The position numbers were made by a program, and so were the translations under genes. The notes below the pieces were generated by a model. It had not been told where the DNA came from. It searched no databases and saw nothing but the letters and a program-made list of their open reading frames with translations. A stretch of DNA of 64,000 nt from Monodelphis domestica (lineage: Eukaryota; Chordata; Mammalia; Didelphimorphia; Didelphidae), in the NCBI RefSeq assembly GCF_027887165.1, contig NC_077227.1, positions 350,484,707 to 350,548,706 on the forward strand, read 5' to 3'. Every line of letters begins with the position of its first letter. Within the stretch, counting starts at the first letter, position 1. Shown piece by piece: positions 57,585-64,000 of this stretch.

Positions 57585-58620
57585 TGAATTTAACAAGGCA
57601 TTTGAAGAAAGCTCTCATGATATCCTCATAAGCCAAAATGGAAGTAAATGGAGAGATGTTCATTCTGTTAGCTGGACTGAGAACCTTTTGCAAATAACTG
57701 GATGCAAAGAATTGTGATTAATGGATCAATGTCAACCTAGTGGAAGGCCTTCAGTGGCCTATAAACAGAGGTCTGGCTTTGCCTCTACCAGTGTCTTTGA
57801 TGGAAACATAATGGCATAAAATCTGTAAGTGACCTGGTGAAGTGAGGGAATAGCTAACACAGGGAATAAGAGAATTGGGGCCTAAAAAGTTCTTAGCTAA
57901 AACAAGAGGCCAAACCTTATTATATTTGATTAGATTAGATTATTTTATTGTATGAAATCATGCAATATAAATACAAATATAAAGTCTTATATTTGGGTCC
58001 AAAAAAATTAACCTACTTTCTATAAGACTGGGGAATGTGTGTCTAGGAAGCAATTCCTGTGATGAAGATTTGTAGGTTTTCATGGTTTGCAAGCTCAATG
58101 TGAGTTCACAATGTAACTTAATAACCAAAAAAAGCTTATAGGCTCTTAAACTGTATTGGTAGTAGGCTAATGACCAGAACTAGGAAAGTTAATGGTCTTA
58201 CTGGGTTCCTCCTTGGACAGACCCCATATAGAGTTCTTGAAGTCAGAGACTAGCTACTGAATATTGGTTCCAAGGCAGCAGAGTGGTAAGAGTGAGACGA
58301 TTGAGATTAAGTGATTTGCCCAGGGTCACACAGTATCAGAGTATCAGAGGCCAAATTTTAACCCAGGTCCTCCTGGCTACAGGCCTGATGCACTGTGCTA
58401 CCTAGCTACCCCTATTTGACAGTATTTTGGGTATAAAAAGGATTAGACTTGTTTCTCTTAATCCCAGAAAAGAGAATTTAAAGTGATGGGTAGAAATGCA
58501 GGGGCACATTTAAGCTCAATGTAAGGGAAGAATTTATTGGAGCTGCCTAAATGTTTATTGAACTGTCTTAGGAAAAAATTAATTTCTCATCATTAGAGGG
58601 CTTTAACCCTAAAAGCTGGA
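57585..58620 (+). mobile_element. L3/CR1 LINE fragment with a nested SINE
   Basis: Encodes decayed RT: FNKAFEESSHDIL from about 57589. Continues with 'attgtgattaatggatcaatgtcaacctagtgg', 'gggaatagctaacac', 'aaagtcttatatttgggtcc', 'gcaagctcaatgtgagttcacaatg' and, after the SINE at 58257-58413, 'gtaagggaagaatttattgg'. Several stops. Confidence 0.82.
58257..58413 (-). repeat. SINE-A, 3' end missing
   Basis: 'tattggttccaaggcagcagagtgg' to 'gtgctacctagctacccc'. Confidence 0.85.
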
Positions 58621-58889
58621 TGAATATGCTTTGGAGATGTTGCTGAGACAGAATGATAAAGAGTTCTTGACTTGGAGTCAGGGAATGAGAGTTCAAATCA
58701 TAGCTATGATACGAATTGACTGTGTGTTCCCTTGTTCCCTTCAACTTTGAAAGTCTGTGTATGAGTTTTGCTGGCTTTATTATTAATTGACTTATAGGAT
58801 TAAATTTTTTAAAATTTACCAAATATTTTTTCCCTCAAAAAATGATGATCATAGCTTTAATTTATTTATTTAGTACTTTAAAGTTTGCA

Positions 58890-59136
58890 AAGTCATTTTC
58901 AGTCATGTCTGATTCTTTGCGACACCATATGGTGTTTTCTTGGCAAAGATACTGGAGAGATCTGCCATTTCCTTCTCTAGCTCATTTTATAGATGAGGAA
59001 ACTGAAGCCATCAGGGTTAAGTGACTTGTCCAAGTTTGAACAATAAATGTTTGAGGCTAGATTTGAATTCAGGAAAATGAAATCTTCCTGATTCCAGGCT
59101 GGGCACTCTTCTCCACTGTACCACCTAGCTGCCCTA
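58890..59136 (-). repeat. SINE-B (Mar1-like)
   Basis: 'tcattttcagtcatgtctgattctttgcgac', 'tggtgttttcttggcaaagatactggagag' and 'ccactgtaccacctagctgccc'. Confidence 0.88.
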
Positions 59137-59365
59137 ATGATAGCTAACATTTATAAAGAGTTTACTATGTACCAGGCACTGCTAAGTGCTTGACAATGAT
59201 TACCTCATTTTATCCTCATAACAACCCTGGAAGGTAGGTGCTATTATTATTTTCTCAATTTTAAAGATGAGGAAACTAAGGCAAACAAATTAAGTAATTT
59301 TCCAAGGGTCTTCCTCATTGATTCTAGGTCTGGCATCTCTATCCACCCCACTACTTTAACTGCTC
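59137..59365 (-). repeat. MIR/THER-type SINE
   Basis: 'gatagctaacatttataaagagtttactatgtaccaggcac', 'cctggaaggtaggtgctattattat' and 'tttaaagatgaggaaactaagg'. It directly abuts the SINE-B. Confidence 0.85.
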
Positions 59366-59465
59366 CAAGGTTATAAAACCCTTTTAACAAATATACATAG
59401 TTAAGCAAAACAAATTTCCAGGTTGGGCACATCTAAGAATATGAGTTTCATTCTGCATTTTTAAT

Positions 59466-59980
59466 GCAAGAATTGAATTTTATATTCTAGAGCTGAAAAG
59501 GAATCATTGAGTTCAATCCTCATATTTTATGGATGGGTTCAGATAGGAATTGGAGTGTTTGCGTTACAGTTAGGGGGTGTTTGCAGGCTCCCCAGAGCAC
59601 ACAGAGGTACAGTGCAAGGTGTGAAACCAGTTTGAAGTGGCAACAGAAAGTACTGAAACATGACAAATTTCACCTTGATGTTTTTTGAGTTTGAATCTGG
59701 GACTTCTGCTCTGGGGAAATTGGAGCAATGTTAAAAGCCAGGCACAGCTTGCTTCTTTTATGGTATTTGGGGTCCTGGAGAACCCCTTGTCACATTTAGC
59801 AAAAGTTATTTTAGGGGACATAAAGTGTTGGCAGGGATGGGGGCAAATATTATTCGTCTTTCTCAATTCTCTCTCTCCTCTCCCCACAAATACTAAAGCA
59901 ACAGAGTCTGTTGGACCCTGGTTCTGGCTCTAGTGTGAATGAATTTCTTAGTACTCCAGAGGCAGGTGAAGTTTAGAAGT
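59466..59980. other. Intron-like DNA
   Basis: No element recognised beyond a SINE head at 59984-60020. Confidence 0.4.
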
Positions 59981-60107
59981 TGCAGGGCAGTTAGGTAGCA
60001 CAATGGATAGAGCGCCAGTTCAGTTCAATTTATTCTGAAAATGAAACAAGATCTGGGACAGAAACTCTGGGCAAAGTCACTTCTCAGTGACCCTCATCTT
60101 AAAAGAT

Positions 60108-60245
60108 AAGAAGGATCTTGGGAACCAGAGTGGGAAGGAGCTTCAGAGGCTCTCCAGTCCATGTTATATTTGAGGAAACTGAGGCCTAAGGCAGTTAAGT
60201 GCCTTGTCCAAGATCACACAGACAGTATCAGTGATGGTTAGGTCT
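60108..60245 (-). repeat. MIR-type SINE
   Basis: 'aggagcttcagaggctctccagtccatgttatatttgaggaaactgaggcc'. Confidence 0.7.
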
Positions 60246-61060
60246 TCCCATGGCACTCTTTCAGCATTAACAAAGTGGTTTCATATATATCATTAAGGAT
60301 GTTTATGACCCCAAAGTGGGTGAACCGGTCCTGTAACAAAAGCAAGGGAAGACAAAGCCAGAGCTATATCCGCAATTTATTAAAAGAATAAGGAAAAGCT
60401 TGCCATTTGCATTTGATGGGCTCTCCTTGTGGAAGATTTACAGAAGACATTTACAAGATTTACAAGAATCAGAGGAAAGAGGAGGACCTAACTGGGCTGT
60501 ATTTTGCACTGGAGAGGCTAATCCCCTAGGAAGTGGAGGATCTGTGGAAGTATTGAGTTTGACTGGATAGTCTTTAAGGTCTAACATTACAGGATTCTAG
60601 TTCTGGGGAGGTGGGATGCTGCTGCTGTCTGAGGCAGGCTGTGTCTGTAAGATCATGGGGGCCTAGTCCATAGCGGTGTGTATGTGTGTGTTTTTCTCCC
60701 TCATGCTGCTGGCTTTGGTGATAATTAAAGCTTAATGTGTAATCTCTTTGTGCCAGTGGCTGTCTCCTTGCTTTGCATCTCCAGGCACTGACACGGAAAC
60801 CCTGGTTGTCATTTCTCAGATAGTGCTCCTGTGATACACATTTGGGCTACCTTTTCTTCTGCTGTCCTAGAAAATGCATGCCTGGAAGTGGACAGAGGCT
60901 CTCCCCATTTAGGGTAGAAGCCTACTTTCTTTCTGGTTTGCCTAGGAGGATAGAATTTGAGTTTGAAGTGATTGGTGGACCAGGGAGATGTGTGTGGGAC
61001 TTTGCATAGATCTTCTGAGGTCCCTGGCAGTGACAGGTTGTTGGATTTCAGGCTAGAAAG
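60246..61060. other. Repeat-poor intronic stretch
   Basis: High-complexity DNA with no recognised repeat or exon. An AT-rich homeobox-like core TGATAATTAAAGCTTAATG lies at 60718-60736. Confidence 0.4.
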
Positions 61061-61570
61061 GATATTAGATTATCTCATTAAAATTCCCTCCTTTTTCAAA
61101 TGAGGAAACTGAGGATTCTTGATAGGGAGAGGGGGAGCTGAATATAGCTCTCCCCACTCAGAAAGCTTTCCTACTGAGGTCTTTCCCTCCTGGTCCTGGT
61201 CCTTGATCCCTCCCTTCATTGTCTGACCAGCTCCTCTTAGCTTCAGGCTTTCTTCTACTTTCCTTTGGAGTCCAGTGTTTAGTCCTGAGCCCTGGGCCTG
61301 GAACATGGAGGGACCTCCTATCTAGGCTGATCGATATCACTCTGATATCTACAACTATATACTACACTATGTATTATATACATAGTTAGATACTGTGCCA
61401 GCATGTTTTTAGAGGTAGGGACCTACTGATGCTACTAAGCCCATTTTAAAGAGCTGAAAATTTAAAGTTCAGAGAGGATTTGTTTATGGTCATCTAGTTA
61501 AGAGACAGGAACAAGATTTGAACCCAGGTCTCCTATCTCCAAGACCAATACTCTTTCCATTGTATACCAT
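61061..61570 (-). repeat. Diverged MIR fragments
   Basis: 'attatctcattaaaattccctcctttttcaaatgaggaaactgagg' (61066-61112) and 'gaacaagatttgaacccaggtctcctatctcc' (61510-61541) mark two old minus-strand MIR pieces with unassigned DNA between them. Confidence 0.5.
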
Positions 61571-61607
61571 GTTGTCTCAAAGCTCCTTTCCCAGGTCCTA
61601 CTAAAAC

Positions 61608-61842
61608 CTGTTTGTCTGCCTCTCCCTCCTCTCTCTCTCTTTCTCTATCTCCCTCCCTCCCTCTCTCTCTTCTCACTTTTTCTGTCTGTCTCTCTCTCAC
61701 TCTTTCCCTCTCCCTCCTCTCTTTCTGTCTCTGTCTCTCCCCCTCCCTCTCTCTCTCAGTCTCTCTCTCGGTGTCTCCCTCCCTCTCTCTGTCTCTTTCT
61801 CTGTTTCTCTCTTTACCTCTCCCTCTCTCTCCCCCTTTCCAC
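61608..61842. repeat. (TC)n-rich polypyrimidine tract
   Basis: About 235 bases mostly of TCTC and TCCC units with occasional G. Open frames across it are low-complexity (SLSLSP). Confidence 0.95.
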
Positions 61843-61979
61843 TTGCCCTCAATGCCCTAGTGATTTGCAAAAGTTTCAGGTTATTGATATCCCAAATTCT
61901 TTGACCATCCAAGTTAAGCTCCCTCTCTCCTCCCTCATCCCCAAACCAGAGGATTTCTGGGGGACCTTCTAGGGAGGGG

Positions 61980-63330
61980 TGATAATAGGACCACATCTTG
62001 GGGGTGGGGTTTCTTCCTAGAGAGAAGGTGTATTTTGACTGCCCGGGTTACTGGGCTACTTTCCGAATTTTCCGGGTTGCCATGGTGTCTCCATGGATGC
62101 AAGAGCATCTTTCTTTATTGTCAGCACCTTATCCAGGAGAATAGGGTAGGGGCAGAGAGCAGAGCAGTCAGGCTCACTTCTGAAGTCTAGTTACCATTTC
62201 GTCCCTGCTTTGCCTCGGGATATGGTTAGTATTTCCTAGTGAGCCAGGTCTGGCAATGCCCGCCAGGCTGTTTGTTGGATAGCTCTCTACTCTTTCTTCC
62301 TTGTACAGGTCATCTCTGAAATTACCTTTGGAGGTAGATTGAGGTAATTAAGGGGGAAGGCTCTAAGGGGGAAACCCCAGCTATCTGGAGGAGGCTAGTG
62401 GTACCAGTGGGATTCAAAAGCCCTGAGTTCTGAGTGAGAGCCTTTGGTAGGTGGGTGTGTGCAGGGCGGGCGCCCTGCCCAGCCCTCAGTTGGGAGCAAG
62501 CCATTCAGTGTGGGATATGTGTGAGGGGGAGGGAGGTTGGGGCTGGAAAGAATCTTGCCTTCCTGGGTGGTCAAGGTTTTATTTACACAACAACTGTGCT
62601 TCCCTAGCCTCTGTCCCCATCCCTGGCTTAGCTTAACTAAAATGCTTTCCCCTTATCCTTTCTCCTGATGAGTAAGGGAAAACCTGGCTCCTTTTATCTA
62701 ACTGGCAGCCCTGCCCCTCCCTTCCTGATGCAATTAACCTGGATAGGACTGACAGGATTAGGCAGGAAAAGTAATCAATTCATGTTATTCTGAGTAGGTG
62801 AATGGCATTAATCTCCTTTTCTAGGGAAGGATAGTGAGGCTAGAGTGGAAAGCTATGGATTGGAAAATGGGAGACCGGGTTCCAGTCCCCCTCTGCTACT
62901 AATTAGTCAGTAAGCATTGTGAGGAGAGCCCATGACCCTTTCTACCATGGCTCTTGCAGGGATTTCTGGGGCTCCCTCTTTCCCTGACTAGAGTGGATAA
63001 CCAGGGTCCTGGGGATGAATTCCTAGGAGGGAAAGGAACACAACTCTGGGCTAGGCCTCGAGCAGACAACCTGGGTAAAGGAGCAGCTTGAGGTCTGGCG
63101 CTATTGGGGAAGAAACCCCCAAACGATGGCAGCTGCCCCGCCTGGCAAACTGGGCTCCTGGTGGCCACTCACTTATTGTGAATGTGAGACTTGACCATGC
63201 CCAGCCACAGAAATGGCTCCCTGTTGAGAGATGGAAGCTAGGAAGCCCACCTCTCAGAATAGAGAGGAAGAGTAAATGCTTCAGCTTCCCCACTCCACCC
63301 CCTCTGCTTACTGGAGGCAGGAAGAATGTT
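61980..63330. other. Repeat-poor, high-complexity intronic stretch
   Basis: Longest stretch outside gene-related DNA in which I see almost no transposon sequence (one MIR-like scrap near 62850-62920). Contains an RFX/X-box-like GTTGCCATGGTGTC at 62077-62090 and an AT-rich TTATCTAACTGG segment near 62695. Candidate regulatory region, unproven. Confidence 0.4.
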
Positions 63331-63449
63331 TGAATTCTGGCTCTGACAACCAACTGTGAGAGTCAAGTAAAAGCCATTTAAATTCTCTCACCCCTACCTA
63401 AATGCTAGGGATAGTTACCCGTAGGCATGTTTCATTTTATATATGCCTG

Positions 63450-63687
63450 TGGGGGTAGCCAGGTGCCACAGCAGATAGAGTGCCAGGCCTGGAGCCAGGA
63501 AGACCCGGATTCAAATCTGGCCTCAGATATATCCTAGCTGTGTGACCCTGGGTAAGTCACTTAACCCTGTTTGCCCCCAGGTTGCTCATCTGTAAAATGG
63601 TCTAGAGAAGGAAATGGCAAACCTTTCTTATATCTTTGCCAAGAAAACCCCAAATGAAGAGTCAGGCATGACTGAAATGATTCCACA
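63450..63687 (+). repeat. SINE-B (Mar1-like), full length
   Basis: Best plus-strand example: 'gtagccaggtgccacagcagatagagtgcc' head, 'cccggattcaaatctggcctcag' B-box region, then the family-specific 'gagaaggaaatggcaaacc' and 'caagaaaaccccaaatgaagagtcaggcatgactgaaatga'. Confidence 0.92.
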
Positions 63688-63839
63688 AAGCGGCATGGAT
63701 GCTTCCTGACCACATAGCCATCTCTCCACCTTTCCCCTTGTGTCTTACACGGTAGCACTTGCCAAACTGCAACCTTTTGGTCATGATCCAAGCATATATC
63801 TTGGAAGGGATGAGGGTCCCAAAGGAACTGTATTGGGGG

Positions 63840-63950
63840 AATCCTGGATTCCAGTCATGCCTTTTTTACCTGTTATCCATATAAGCATGGGCAATTCATG
63901 TATCCCTTTAAGCCTGTTTCTCCATCTGTAAGATGAGGATAAATACATTT
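63840..63950 (+). repeat. MIR fragment
   Basis: 'agcatgggcaattcatgtatccctttaagcctgtttctccatctgtaagatgagg'. Confidence 0.65.
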
Positions 63951-63966
63951 CTATTGTGTCCTCATA

Positions 63967-64000
63967 GTGCTTTATTTTATTTTATTATTTATTTATTTAA
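63967..64000. repeat. (ATTT)n microsatellite, cut by the window edge
   Basis: TTTATTTTATTTTATTATTT units to the last base. Confidence 0.9.

Larger units (their letters stand above)
57251..64000 (+). other. NDST1: Presumed NDST1 intron 2, continuing past the window
   Basis: Begins at the donor after the candidate leader exon and runs off the right edge. An L3/CR1 copy, SINE-B copies and MIRs occupy 57.6-60.2 kb; 60.5-63.3 kb is comparatively free of repeats. No NDST1 coding exon (start MPALACLRRL in human, from memory) is seen. Confidence 0.4.

Noticed and set aside
61612-61996. Ser/Leu- and Arg/Glu-rich open frames
   Set aside because: Low-complexity translation of the TC tract on either strand.
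57058-64000. NDST1 coding exon
   Set aside because: No frame resembles the known NDST1 N-terminus or sulfotransferase domains; only leader-like sequence is present.

Overview
This 64 kb window is nuclear DNA from a marsupial. The evidence is a single vertebrate housekeeping gene with five exons and GT-AG introns, two CpG islands, and very dense marsupial-type repeats. The repeats include dozens of copies of two tRNA-derived SINE families (called here SINE-A, resembling WSINE1-type elements, and SINE-B, resembling Mar1), MIR/THER elements, many L2 and some L3/CR1 fragments on both strands, and younger L1 fragments. Repeat family names are from recognition, not from a database search. I cannot tell an Australian from an American marsupial.

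Layout. 0-6.66 kb: intergenic repeats, a 0.5 kb GGAA/GGGA purine microsatellite, and a hAT-like miniature transposon inside a SINE. 6.66-11.32 kb: the complete RPS14 gene (ribosomal protein uS11) on the minus strand, with a non-coding TOP-type exon 1 in a CpG island at 10.9-11.4 kb. 11.4-37.8 kb: intergenic DNA built almost entirely from nested repeats. It contains two long L2 copies, each broken by L1 pieces with clear target-site duplications; an unusual L1 5' end; an L3/CR1 copy broken by SINEs; and a trio of head-to-tail SINEs. 37.8-38.97 kb: a strong CpG island with a consensus splice donor at 38645. 39-64 kb: intron-like DNA with L2, L3, SINEs, a candidate 5'-UTR exon at 57058-57250, and repeat-poor stretches towards the right edge.

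Gene context. In human, RPS14 (minus strand of chr5q33.1) is followed on its upstream side by NDST1 on the opposite strand, some tens of kb away. The CpG island, its donor and the 57 kb exon fit the 5' end of NDST1 (heparan sulfate N-deacetylase/N-sulfotransferase 1), whose coding exons would lie beyond the right edge. No NDST1 coding sequence is visible here, so that assignment is synteny-based inference. RPS14 and the presumed NDST1 are divergently oriented with about 27 kb between their promoters and are not expected to work together.

I found no new biological system. The notable content is the RPS14 gene structure, the probable NDST1 leader exons, and an informative record of nested transposon insertions.
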